Assembly: GCA_044222395.1 (NCBI GenBank)
Contig: JBGANK010000002.1
Coordinates: 97,251-161,250, forward strand
Direction: 5' to 3'
Source of the DNA: JAEUMD01 sp044222395
GTDB taxonomy: Bacteria > Pseudomonadota > Alphaproteobacteria > Rhizobiales > Hyphomicrobiaceae
Length of the DNA stretch: 64,000 nucleotides
Part shown: positions 37,711 to 46,490 of the stretch, piece by piece
How the letters are laid out: each line of letters opens with the position of its first letter
Numbering within the stretch: position 1 is the first letter of the stretch
Position numbers and translations under genes: made by a program
Notes under the pieces: generated by a model
What the model saw: only the letters and a program-made list of their open reading frames with translations
Told to the model about the DNA's origin: nothing
Database searches by the model: none

Positions 37711-40341
37711 TCACTTCACGATCAGCGGCTTCACCTGCCAGACCTGGTCGGCATACTCTTTCACTGCGCGATCCGACGAGAAGTAGCCCATGCCGGCGAC
37801 GTTGAGCACGGCACGGCGCGACCAGTCCTCCTGGTCGATATGCAGCCTGGATGCCTGCTCGTGAGCGGCCATGTAGGATTCATAGTCGGCGAGCAGCATA
37901 TAGTGGTCGCCGCCGTCGAACAGCGAGTGGAAGATCGCCGCGTAACGCGCGGGCTCGTTGGGCGAGAAGAAGCCGGTGCCGATCATGTCGAGGGCTCTGT
38001 GCAACTCGGGATTGGCGCGATAGTAGCCACGCGGGTCGTAGCCGCGCGCGCGAGCCTCGGTAACCTGATTGGCCTTCAGTCCAAAAATGAAGATGTTGTC
38101 CTCGCCGACCGACTTGGCGATCTCGATGTTGGCGCCGTCCCAGGTGCCGATGGTCAGCGCGCCGTTCATGGCGAACTTCATGTTGCTGGTGCCGGAGGCT
38201 TCGGTTCCCGCGGTCGAGATCTGCTCGGACAGATCGGTGCCCGGGATGATGATCTCGGCCAAGGTGCCGGAGTAGTCGGGAAGGTATACGACCTTCAGGC
38301 GGTCGCCGATCAATGGGTCGGAATTGACAACCTTGGCAACGTCGTGAATGAGCCGGATGATGAGCTTGGCCATGAAATAGCCAGGCGCGGCTTTGCCCGA
38401 CATGATGACGACGCGTGGGGCGTGCGGAATATGCCCTTCGCGGATGCGATTGTAGCGGGTGATGATCTGCAACACGTTGAGCAGCTGGCGCTTGTATTCA
38501 TGGATGCGCTTGATCTGCGTATCGAACATGGCTTCTGGTGGAACGTCGATTTCAACCTGGTTCTTTATGAAGGCGGCAAGGCGCTGCTTGTTGGCGGCCT
38601 TCACGGCACGGAAGCGGGCGCGGAAATCGGCGTTGTCGGCGAAGGGCGCGAGATTCTTCAAGAGCGACAGGTCGGTCGGCCAGCCCTCGCCAATGCTTTC
38701 GGTGATGAGCTGCGACAGCCCGGGATTGCATTGCTTCAGCCAGCGGCGCGGTGTGACGCCGTTGGTAATGTTGATGAACTTGCCGGGATATAGCTTGTCG
38801 AAATCCGGGAACATGTTGGCGCGCAGCAGGTCGCTATGAAGCTTGGCGACGCCGTTGACCTTCTCGCTCGCCACGATGGCGAGGTGCGCCATGCGGATCG
38901 ACTGGTCGGCATCCTCAACGAGGCTCATCGCATAGGTCTTGCCCGGATTGTTGGGCGAGTAGGTGCGGACCTTCTCGAGGAACTTCAGGTTGATGTCGAA
39001 TATGATCTCAAGATGCCGCGGCAGCAGGGCGCGCAGCATGCCGATCGGCCAGCGCTCGAGCGCCTCGGGCAGCAGCGTGTGGTTGGTGTAGGCGAACGTG
39101 CGCGAGGTGATTTCGAAGGCGTGGTCGAAGTCGAGACGGTAGACGTCGACGAGGAGCCGCATCAATTCGGCGATGCCCAACGCGGGATGGGTGTCGTTGA
39201 GCTGAATGACGACCTTGTCGGGCAGCGTGTCGAGGTCGGAGTTGGTGCGGAAGAAGCGGGTCAGGATGTCCTGGATGGAGGCGCTGACGAAGAAGTATTC
39301 CTGCCTCAGCCGAAGTTCGCGCCCCTCGTGTGTGGAATCATCGGGGTAAAGGATCTTCGAAAGGACCTCCGAGGTGATCTTCTCCTCGGTCGACTTGATG
39401 TAGTTGCCGCGATTGAAGTAGGCGAGATCGAAGTCGCCGGTGGCGCGGGCGGTCCAGAGCCTCAGGTTGGTGACCGTTCCATTGCGGAATCCGGCGATGG
39501 GGAAATCGTAAGATGTTGCCAGCACGCTCTGCGCCGGGGTCCATTTGCATAGTTTGCGGCCGTCACTGCTGACGACGCAATGGCAGGTACCGCCGAAATG
39601 CACCTCATAGACGATGTCGGGCCGGCGGAATTCCCACGGATTGCCTTCCTTCAACCAGTTGTCGGGATGCTCCACTTGGGCGCCGTCCTCGATGCCCTGG
39701 CTGAACAGGCCGAACTCGTAGCGCAGGCCATAGCCGCAGCCGGGAAGTCCGAGTGTCGCCATTGATTCGAGGAAGCAGGCCGCCAAGCGTCCGAGACCGC
39801 CGTTGCCCAGGCCCGGATCGTGCTCGAGGTTGGCGATCGCTTCGTAGTCCTGCCCGACGTCTGCAAGCGCGGCGCGTGTCTGATCGAGCAGGTGCAGGTC
39901 GATGAGGTTCTTGGTCAGGCTGCGGCCGATCAGATATTCCATCGACAGATAGTAGACGCGCTTGACGTTCTGGCCGTATCGCTGGCGGGTCGTATTGATA
40001 TAGCGCTCGGACAGCACGCCGCGGACCATGAACGCCAGCGCGTAGAACCAGTCTGTCGGTAGCGCATAGGCGGGGTCTTTGCCGACCGCGTGCACGAGGT
40101 AGTTGATGATCGCCCGCTTGACGCTATCGGCATCACCAAGGTGGATCAGATATTCCGACTCTGTGTGTGGATCCAGCAGCGCCGGTAGTGGCTTGCTCAG
40201 CATCGCATGGTTCCCTGTGTCTGTTCCGACAAAGACCAAAGGCATGCCGCTCGCCGGCGTACTCTTGGTTGCCGTCTTCGATTCACCTTCGTTCCCTCTC
40301 GCGAACTTGCGAAGCGCCTTCTGCCATACCGTTTCGCTCAC
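37711..40341 (-). CDS. glgP: Glycogen phosphorylase
   Basis: Releases glucose-1-phosphate from glycogen chains with phosphate. At 876 residues it is slightly long because of about 40 extra N-terminal residues. Family marks: VYYLSMEYLIGRSL, EHDPGLGNGGLGRLAACFLES, the PLP-lysine motif EASGTSNMKFAMNGALTIGT near the C-terminus, and WDGANIEI. GTG start overlapping the glgA stop (GTGA), so the two are translationally coupled although they work in opposite directions. It converges on atpG. Confidence 0.97.
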   Translation of the reverse strand: MSETVWQKALRKFARGNEGESKTATKSTPASGMPLVFVGTDTGNHAMLSKPLPALLDPHTESEYLIHLGDADSVKRAIINYLVHAVGKDPAYALPTDWFYALAFMVRGVLSERYINTTRQRYGQNVKRVYYLSMEYLIGRSLTKNLIDLHLLDQTRAALADVGQDYEAIANLEHDPGLGNGGLGRLAACFLESMATLGLPGCGYGLRYEFGLFSQGIEDGAQVEHPDNWLKEGNPWEFRRPDIVYEVHFGGTCHCVVSSDGRKLCKWTPAQSVLATSYDFPIAGFRNGTVTNLRLWTARATGDFDLAYFNRGNYIKSTEEKITSEVLSKILYPDDSTHEGRELRLRQEYFFVSASIQDILTRFFRTNSDLDTLPDKVVIQLNDTHPALGIAELMRLLVDVYRLDFDHAFEITSRTFAYTNHTLLPEALERWPIGMLRALLPRHLEIIFDINLKFLEKVRTYSPNNPGKTYAMSLVEDADQSIRMAHLAIVASEKVNGVAKLHSDLLRANMFPDFDKLYPGKFINITNGVTPRRWLKQCNPGLSQLITESIGEGWPTDLSLLKNLAPFADNADFRARFRAVKAANKQRLAAFIKNQVEIDVPPEAMFDTQIKRIHEYKRQLLNVLQIITRYNRIREGHIPHAPRVVIMSGKAAPGYFMAKLIIRLIHDVAKVVNSDPLIGDRLKVVYLPDYSGTLAEIIIPGTDLSEQISTAGTEASGTSNMKFAMNGALTIGTWDGANIEIAKSVGEDNIFIFGLKANQVTEARARGYDPRGYYRANPELHRALDMIGTGFFSPNEPARYAAIFHSLFDGGDHYMLLADYESYMAAHEQASRLHIDQEDWSRRAVLNVAGMGYFSSDRAVKEYADQVWQVKPLIVK

Positions 40342-41825
40342 GCCGCTGCCTCGCGCAATCTACCAATCCCGGCCGCGCTGTGAGGTGCCAATATGCGGTA
40401 AATCCAACCATACTCATTGGCGGCCTTGCCCCACGTGAAATCCTGCTGCATCGCGCGCTCTTGGGCAAGTCGCAACGCGGATCTTGCCACATAAATTGAA
40501 ATCGCGCGCTCAGCTGCCTCGACCAAGGCATCGGGCTCGGACCTGTCGAAGAGGAAGCCGGTGCCGGACATGCTGCGCTCCCCCTTTCGGTCCACCTCAG
40601 CCACGGTATCGGCCAGTCCTCCGGTGCGGCGCACAATCGGCAGGGTGCCATAGCGCATGGCATACATCTGCGTCAGGCCGCACGGCTCAAATCGGGAAGG
40701 CATCAGGAAAAAGTCGCCACCCGCGATAAAACGATGCGCGAGGGCCTCATCGTAGCCAATTCTGACGGCGAGTCGATCGGACGGAAGTGGGAAGGAGCGC
40801 AGCGACTGCTCCCATCGGGCATCGCCGGCGCCGAGGATTGCAACCTGGGCTCCCAACTCGATCAGCCGTGGCAAGGCATCGACGACGTTGTCGATGCCCT
40901 TTTGCTCCGTCAGCCGCGTCACCATGACGATGAGCGGCGTCCTTGGCTCGGGCGACAGTCCCAATTCATGTTGCAGTGCAGATTTGCAGATCGTCTTGCC
41001 GCCCAAATCCTCGGCGGAATACCGACTTGCGATCAATGGGTCTGTTCGCGGGTTCCAGGCGTCATCGTCGATGCCATTGAGTATCCCGGTCAGATCGCGG
41101 TGGCGTGCGGAGAGCAGACCTTCCATACCGTAGCCAAACTCGGGCTTGAGGATTTCCTCGGCATAGGTCGGGCTGACCGTTGTGATCCTGTCGGCGAAAG
41201 CAAGACCCGCCTTGAGCATCGACAACTGGCCGTGGAATTCCATGCCTTCCAAGGTGAAGGCGAACCGCGGCAACTCGAGAACCGTCATCGTGCTCGCAGG
41301 GAAGATGCCCTGGTAGCGCATGTTATGAATGGTGAAAACGGCGCGGGTGTTGGGGGCGCCGAGGAAACGGAGGTACGCGGGCGCGAGGCCGGTCTGCCAG
41401 TCGTTCGCGTGCAGGATGTCGGCGCGCCAGTCCAGCCCGGCCGAGCCGCCGGCGATCATCGCCGCAACGAGCGACAGCAGACCAAAGCGCAGGTGATTGT
41501 CGGGCCAGTCGACGCCTGCGTCATCCCCGTACGGTCCGCCACCGCGGTCGTAGAGCGCGGGGCAATCCACGAGTAGCAGCGGCAAGCCGGAGTTGGGCGC
41601 ACGGGCGGTCAGCACCTTGGCGTCGTGTCCCGCCAGGACCTCGCCCAGCGTGGTCGCCAATTCAATGTCTTGCGCTGCGGCAAGCACCGTCGGATAGGCC
41701 GGCAGAACCAGGCGAATGTCCATGCCGGCGTTGGCGAGGGCGATCGGCAGGGCGCCAGCCACATCGGCCAATCCGCCGGTCTTTACGAGTGGAAAAGCTT
41801 CGGAAGCTGCGAAAAGAATTTTCAA
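40338..41825 (-). CDS. glgA: Glycogen synthase (ADP-glucose type)
   Basis: Extends glycogen from ADP-glucose (GT5). The KILFAASEAFPLVKTGGLADV start carries the KTGGL ADP-glucose site; ILHANDWQTGLAPAYLR and PSRFEPCGLTQMYAMRYGT complete the signature. The TTG at 41825 gives the usual family N-terminus and has GGGAG nine bases upstream; a TTG at 41843 would add six residues. No ATG is available, so weak initiation may limit output. It is followed by glgP with overlap. The upstream region is long and AT-rich near 41970-41990. Confidence 0.95.
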   Translation of the reverse strand: MKILFAASEAFPLVKTGGLADVAGALPIALANAGMDIRLVLPAYPTVLAAAQDIELATTLGEVLAGHDAKVLTARAPNSGLPLLLVDCPALYDRGGGPYGDDAGVDWPDNHLRFGLLSLVAAMIAGGSAGLDWRADILHANDWQTGLAPAYLRFLGAPNTRAVFTIHNMRYQGIFPASTMTVLELPRFAFTLEGMEFHGQLSMLKAGLAFADRITTVSPTYAEEILKPEFGYGMEGLLSARHRDLTGILNGIDDDAWNPRTDPLIASRYSAEDLGGKTICKSALQHELGLSPEPRTPLIVMVTRLTEQKGIDNVVDALPRLIELGAQVAILGAGDARWEQSLRSFPLPSDRLAVRIGYDEALAHRFIAGGDFFLMPSRFEPCGLTQMYAMRYGTLPIVRRTGGLADTVAEVDRKGERSMSGTGFLFDRSEPDALVEAAERAISIYVARSALRLAQERAMQQDFTWGKAANEYGWIYRILAPHSAAGIGRLREAAA

Positions 41826-41843
41826 CCGAGGATGCTCCCGCAA

Positions 41844-42393
41844 GATGTCTTGAGCATGATGATGCGATGCGCCAATGCCAAGTGGTTGTCAATCCAGCCG
41901 CAGTGTGAGTGGGAGGGCCGCAGGCAGGGTTGACCGGCAGCTCGTCCAATCCAACGGAGCCCAATCAACTCCATGATATTATATGGAAAAACTCGTTCTG
42001 GGAATTGCCAACGCTGTTATGCACCGCACGTTGCGCTGCTTTTCCCGAGGGTGAAGTTCGGCTCAGCTGTAGCCTGGCCGACTTGGCGCAGAATAGTGGC
42101 GTGAGGTGTGCCAGAAATTCGTACCCTGCAATCGGCACTGGACACGCGCCGCTGCGTCGAGGGCGCTCCTCGCATTTGGGTTTGCGCAATGGCATTGCGG
42201 CCCGCGCCGATGGGCCGCAAGGCTTGTGCTTTGAAGTGTCGTGACACGATGCTATCGAGCCCAAATCGATCATGCCGCACCGGCATCGCGCAGTCCAATC
42301 GCTTGAGCAATCGAGGATCGCTCAAGGGGGGCCCTGCACTCCGGGCGCATTGCCTTGCAGACGAAACAGCGGTCCAGGGAGGAAATTCGAGAG
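41844..42393. other. Divergent regulatory region of glgA and pfp
   Basis: About 550 bases without a supported gene. ATGCTC (41832-41837) and GAGCAT (41852-41857) form a 6-bp inverted repeat over the glgA start. CCATGATATTATATGG at 41971-41986 is AT-rich and nearly symmetric; its minus strand reads TATAAT (41983-41978), a possible glgA -10 element. Another hairpin lies at 42302-42326. Short frames here lack ribosome sites. Confidence 0.5.
42302..42326 (+). promoter_or_regulatory. Hairpin upstream of pfp
   Basis: CTTGAGC at 42302-42308 and GCTCAAG at 42320-42326 are perfect 7-bp arms with an 11-base loop, about 70 bases before the pfp start. It could be an operator or a leader hairpin; no known riboswitch pattern is seen. 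Confidence 0.35.
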
Positions 42394-43653
42394 ATGGCGA
42401 AAAATGCATTCTATGCGCAGTCGGGTGGCGTAACTGCGGTCATCAACGCTTCGGCCTGCGGTGTTATCGAAGCCGCGCGACAGCACAAGGACAAGATCGG
42501 CAAGGTTTACGCGGGGCGTAATGGCATCATCGGCGCCTTGACCGAGGACCTGATCGACACCTCGGCGGAAAGCGACGCCGACATCCACGCGCTGCGCCAT
42601 ACGCCATCTGGCGCTTTCGGCTCGTGCCGATTCAAGCTCAAAGATCTGGAAAAGAACAAGCGCGAGTACGACCGGCTGATCGAGGTCTTCAAGGCGCACG
42701 ACATCGGCTACTTCTTCTACAACGGCGGCGGTGACTCGGCGGATACCTGTTACAAGGTCTCGCAGCTCAGCGAGAAGATGGGCTATCCGGTGCAGGCAAT
42801 CCATGTGCCCAAGACCGTCGACAACGACCTGCCGATCACCGACACCTGCCCCGGCTTCGGCTCTGTTGCCAAGTATATTGCCGTATCCACGCGCGAAGCA
42901 TCGTTCGACGTCCGCTCAATGTCGCGGACTTCGACCAAGGTGTTCGTCGTCGAGGTGATGGGGCGGCATGCCGGCTGGATCGCCGCGGCGGGCGGGCTTG
43001 CTGCCGACAAGGACAATGATATCCCGGTCCTGATCCTGTTTCCGGAGATCGATTTCGACCAGGAACGCTTCATGGCCAAGGTGAAGGCGATGGTCGACAA
43101 GTACGACTATTGCTCGATCGTCGTCTCGGAAGGCGCAAAGCATGCAAACGGTCACTTCCTGGCCGAGCAGGGCACGCGTGATGCGTTCGGCCATGCGCAG
43201 CTCGGCGGTGCGGCACCGGTGGTCGCCAACATGGTCAAGGAGGCGCTCGGCTACAAGTTTCACTGGGCAGTCGCCGACTACCTGCAGCGCGCGGCCCGCC
43301 ACGTCGCTTCGGGCACCGACGTGGCGCAAGCCTACGCGGTCGGCAAGGCAGCGGTCGACCTTGCCCTGCAAGGCCACAACTCGATCATGCCAACGATCGT
43401 GCGCACCTCGCAGAACCCCTACAAGTGGGAGATCGGCGAGGCGCCGTTGTCGAAGGTTGCCAACGTCGAGAAGATGATGCCGCGGGATTTCATCACGGAG
43501 GACGGATTTGGCATCACGCAGGCGTGTCGCGACTATCTGGTGCCGCTGATCCAGGGCGAGGAGTATCCGCCTTACGAGAACGGCATGCCCAAGTACGTGA
43601 CGCTGAAGAACATGGCGGTGGCGAAACGGCTGCCTGAGTTCAAGCTGAAATGA
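42394..43653 (+). CDS. pfp: Pyrophosphate-dependent 6-phosphofructokinase
   Basis: Phosphorylates fructose-6-phosphate using PPi, reversibly. The 419-residue protein starts at the ATG at 42394, with GGAGG about 12 bases upstream; an earlier in-frame start would add 13 charged residues. Phosphoryl-donor choice in this family depends on two positions: ATP enzymes have glycine in GGDGS and PGTIDND. Here the segments are GGGDS (Asp114) and PKTVDND (Lys140), the PPi-type pair. VEVMGRHAGWIAA is the sugar-binding signature. Paired with PPDK in the same region, this supports PPi-linked glycolysis. A strong terminator follows. Confidence 0.93.
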   Translation: MAKNAFYAQSGGVTAVINASACGVIEAARQHKDKIGKVYAGRNGIIGALTEDLIDTSAESDADIHALRHTPSGAFGSCRFKLKDLEKNKREYDRLIEVFKAHDIGYFFYNGGGDSADTCYKVSQLSEKMGYPVQAIHVPKTVDNDLPITDTCPGFGSVAKYIAVSTREASFDVRSMSRTSTKVFVVEVMGRHAGWIAAAGGLAADKDNDIPVLILFPEIDFDQERFMAKVKAMVDKYDYCSIVVSEGAKHANGHFLAEQGTRDAFGHAQLGGAAPVVANMVKEALGYKFHWAVADYLQRAARHVASGTDVAQAYAVGKAAVDLALQGHNSIMPTIVRTSQNPYKWEIGEAPLSKVANVEKMMPRDFITEDGFGITQACRDYLVPLIQGEEYPPYENGMPKYVTLKNMAVAKRLPEFKLK

Positions 43654-43697
43654 TCGCTTCGGGAGATCCGCAGCTGTTCATTGTCTGAATTGATCGA

Positions 43698-43726
43698 GGC
43701 CAGGACGGGCGACCGTCTTGGCCTTT
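43698..43726 (+). terminator. Intrinsic terminator of pfp
   Basis: GGCCAGGACGG pairs with CCGTCTTGGCC over 11 positions (one G-T pair), closing a GCGA tetraloop, and TTT follows. It lies 45 bases after the pfp stop and ahead of the convergent antiporter gene. It is the clearest terminator in the window. Confidence 0.75.
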
Positions 43727-43786
43727 CGCTAGCTTTCACGCTGCTCATGTCAAGCATTCGACCGTAGTCGGGGAGAGGCGCGTCAA

Positions 43787-45142
43787 TCAGCCATTCGCAA
43801 CGGACGCCACTGTGACCGGCGATGGCACCGCTGCTCCTTTCTTATGCGGCGGGTGGGGATCCCATCCAAGCAGCGCGAGCATGACGAAGAAGCCAACCAC
43901 GTAGGCGAGTGTGACGTACCAGCCACTGGTGATCCAGCGAAACACCGAACGGGCCTCCGGGTACATGGCCGACAGGGCAACGCCGGCAGATGAGCCGAAC
44001 CAGATCATCGAGCCGCCAAATCCAACCGCGTAGGCGAGGAAGCCCCAATCATAGCCACCTTGCTTCAGGGCCAGCGCGGTGAGCGGAATATTGTCGAAAA
44101 CCGACGACAGGAAGCCAAGCGAGAAAGCCGTCTGCCAGGAAGCGGCCGGAAGTTTTTCCACCGGCATCATCGAGGCGCACAGGACAAGCGACAAAAGGAA
44201 GATCGTCGATCGCAGCGTCTCGGGCAGGACTTTCCAATCCGGCGTGCGCCACAGCGAGGTAGCGGCGAGTGCGACCCACACGGCAATGCCGATAACGGGC
44301 AGGTTGTCGAGCAGGGCGGGGAAATACAAATTTGCCATGACGTTCGCGGTGATCGCTGTCACCAGAATGATGGCCACGATGACGGCGCGGGACCAGTCGA
44401 TCTTCAATCCCGGCACAGGATCTTTCTGGATCGGAGCATAGGCATTCTGCTGCAGGGCTGCGGGGATGCCAAATACGACGACTGCGGTGATGGCTGCCGC
44501 GTAGGCATGCAAAACGTCCAGCGGATTGACGCCGTCTATCCACATCATTGTCGTGGTGGTGTCGCCGACGACGCTGCCCGAACCGCCCGCGTTGGATGCA
44601 GCGACGATGGCTGCGAGATAACCAATGTGCACTTTGCCGGCAAAAACCGCGCGTGCCATGGTGCCGCCGATCAGTGCTGCGGCAATGTTGTCAAGGAAGC
44701 TCGACAAGACGGCCACGATCACCAACAGCGCGAACGCACCCTTCCAATCGTCCGGAAGAATCGCTGGCATCGCATCGGGGATACGGCTTTCCTCGAACTG
44801 ACGCGACAGCAGCGCGAATCCCATCAAGAGCGCGAACAGGTTGGCGATGATGACCCACTCGTGCTCCAGGTGGAGGAGCAGGCCCAATGGTCCGGTCCCG
44901 GTCTTGAAGCCCGTGAACAACAACTTGTATGCGGTGATGGAGGCGAGACCGGCAAGTGCGACCTGCAGGGTATGATGGTGAAACAGCGCGACGCCCAGCA
45001 ACGTCAAGCCGAACAGGATGAAGTCGACGGGGATGCCCGCAACCATGACAGGTTCGACGGTGGCCGCGACAGGTGCGGCAGCGAACGCCGGGGCTGCCAC
45101 GAGACAGGTGGCAGCCGCGCACACCCAAGCTGCAAGACGCAT
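43787..45142 (-). CDS. nhaD: NhaD-type Na+/H+ antiporter (ArsB/NhaD superfamily)
   Basis: About 451 residues. A cleavable-looking N-terminal helix (RLAAWVCAAATCLVAAPAFA) precedes about 12 membrane segments. Family marks are FLDNIAAALIGGTMA, SNAGGSGSVVGDTTTTMMW and FLSSVFDNIPLTALAL, the paired hairpins of ion-transporter superfamily proteins. NhaD exports Na+ in exchange for H+. The ATG at 45142 has GAGGA five bases upstream. An antiporter here fits a region whose central complex carries Mrp modules, as it would convert Na+ and H+ gradients (inference). The His-rich tail (WDPHPPHKKG) is unusual. Confidence 0.88.
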   Translation of the reverse strand: MRLAAWVCAAATCLVAAPAFAAAPVAATVEPVMVAGIPVDFILFGLTLLGVALFHHHTLQVALAGLASITAYKLLFTGFKTGTGPLGLLLHLEHEWVIIANLFALLMGFALLSRQFEESRIPDAMPAILPDDWKGAFALLVIVAVLSSFLDNIAAALIGGTMARAVFAGKVHIGYLAAIVAASNAGGSGSVVGDTTTTMMWIDGVNPLDVLHAYAAAITAVVVFGIPAALQQNAYAPIQKDPVPGLKIDWSRAVIVAIILVTAITANVMANLYFPALLDNLPVIGIAVWVALAATSLWRTPDWKVLPETLRSTIFLLSLVLCASMMPVEKLPAASWQTAFSLGFLSSVFDNIPLTALALKQGGYDWGFLAYAVGFGGSMIWFGSSAGVALSAMYPEARSVFRWITSGWYVTLAYVVGFFVMLALLGWDPHPPHKKGAAVPSPVTVASVANG

Positions 45143-45557
45143 GAAGTCCTCATCGGAAATCGGGCGTGCGGATGCTGCCGCACGGAGGTAGGAATGCACG
45201 GTTTTACAGCGGGTCAGATTAATTTGCAGCAAGACTGTTCAATGCCATGGGCGGTGCACGCAAAAATCGATGCGGGCGCGCGGATCTTTCACCTAGTGGT
45301 CGCCCAAGATTTTGTGCTGCACCGCCGCAGTTGCGAACCGCCCCAATTGACCCTCGTTGGTTTCTCACCCGTGTGGTTGGCAAAGCCGTGCGACAGTTAC
45401 GAACCGAGATGAGAGATAGCTTGTGGGTCGGAGCCCATCTGACTTCGCTCAACTCCCACCAGCGGCTCCCCGGGTGTTGCCTTGGCGCACTAGAACGGCG
45501 GCGCAGCATACTGTTATCTTGGTCCAGAGTTTTTTGTGTGTGGGGAGTGAGCTCGTG
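45143..45557. other. Divergent region between nhaD and outer-membrane protein gene
   Basis: These 415 bases contain overlapping frames on both strands (for example 45219-45509 minus and 45247-45558 plus), but none has a ribosome site or family match. Nothing else is recognisable. GGGGAG lies before the omp start. Confidence 0.5.
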
Positions 45558-46346
45558 ATGTTGCGTCGATTGGCGTTTGGGCTGATTCTATCTTCTATTT
45601 CCACGGCTTGCGCACTCGCGGCTGATCTTGGAGTTGGTCCTGCTCACAGCCTCAAGGACCAGCCTGCCCCGGTGAGCCGTCCGCTTTGGACCGGGCTCTA
45701 TTTCGGCGTCAATGGCGGTTATGGGTGGGGTGACGGGAAGGGTGACCTCGTCGTCCTCAATCCATCCGGAACGCCTTATGCTACCGGTCCTTTGCCCTAC
45801 GATCTGGATTCCGAAGGCGGATTTGCGGGTCTGCAAGTTGGCTACAATCGCCAATGGGGCGGCTTGGTCTTCGGCATCGAAGCCGACATCCAATGGTCGG
45901 GCATCGATGGGTCGTCGGTGACGAGCTTCGCTCCACCGAATGTTTCTCCATTCAACTATACCGCGACGCTCGACCTGCAGTGGTTCAGCACGGTGCGTGG
46001 GCGGCTTGGCTTCGCTTGGGACCGGACCCTGCTCTACGTGACGGCGGGAGCGGCGTTCGGTGAAATCGACTATCGTGGCCGTTATTTCATCCCGGGCAAC
46101 GCCGCGTTTGGCAACCTGAGCAGCGAGGAGACCAAGACTGGCTATGTTCTGGGCGCTGGTTTGGAACACATGCTCGATCCGCGCTGGTCGCTGAAGGTCG
46201 AGTACCAGTTCATGGACCTGGGGGATGGTTCGGCAAATGGGGCGCTCCATTTCGCTGACGGACGCCCGAGTGGTGAGCCGGTGCGCACGCATGTCGAAAC
46301 GGAATTCCATACCATTCGCATCGGCCTGAACTATCGGTTCAACTGA
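45558..46346 (+). CDS. Omp25-like outer-membrane beta-barrel protein
   Basis: 262 residues. The signal peptide MLRRLAFGLILSSISTACALA ends near ALA-A. The body begins WTGLYFGVNGGYGWGDG, the entry motif of the alphaproteobacterial Omp25/RopB-like porin-fold family, followed by GFAGLQVGYNRQWG and alternating strands, ending IRIGLNYRFN. These are small 8-stranded barrels with structural roles. The ATG at 45558 directly precedes the signal peptide; longer upstream reading is rejected. A terminal Asn after the aromatic Phe is slightly unusual. It lies next to, but not clearly within, the cytochrome cluster. Confidence 0.88.
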   Translation: MLRRLAFGLILSSISTACALAADLGVGPAHSLKDQPAPVSRPLWTGLYFGVNGGYGWGDGKGDLVVLNPSGTPYATGPLPYDLDSEGGFAGLQVGYNRQWGGLVFGIEADIQWSGIDGSSVTSFAPPNVSPFNYTATLDLQWFSTVRGRLGFAWDRTLLYVTAGAAFGEIDYRGRYFIPGNAAFGNLSSEETKTGYVLGAGLEHMLDPRWSLKVEYQFMDLGDGSANGALHFADGRPSGEPVRTHVETEFHTIRIGLNYRFN

Positions 46347-46490
46347 CGATGGACACTGTACGCGAGTGCGATTGGCTCCCGGGAGGGCGGGTGGCGTATG
46401 TGAGGCGTGTTTGTTGACGTGTCGCCTTCGCGCCAGGGACCTGCGGCAAGCCATGGCGGCTTGAGCTAGTCCATCAATCTGGGACCTGCT

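Noticed and set aside
41965..42273. 102-codon minus-strand frame upstream of glgA
   Set aside because: Lies in an AT-varied regulatory region, with no ribosome site or family match.
42394..43653. ATP-dependent phosphofructokinase
   Set aside because: The two donor-determining positions are Asp and Lys (GGGDS, PKTVDND), not the glycines of ATP enzymes.
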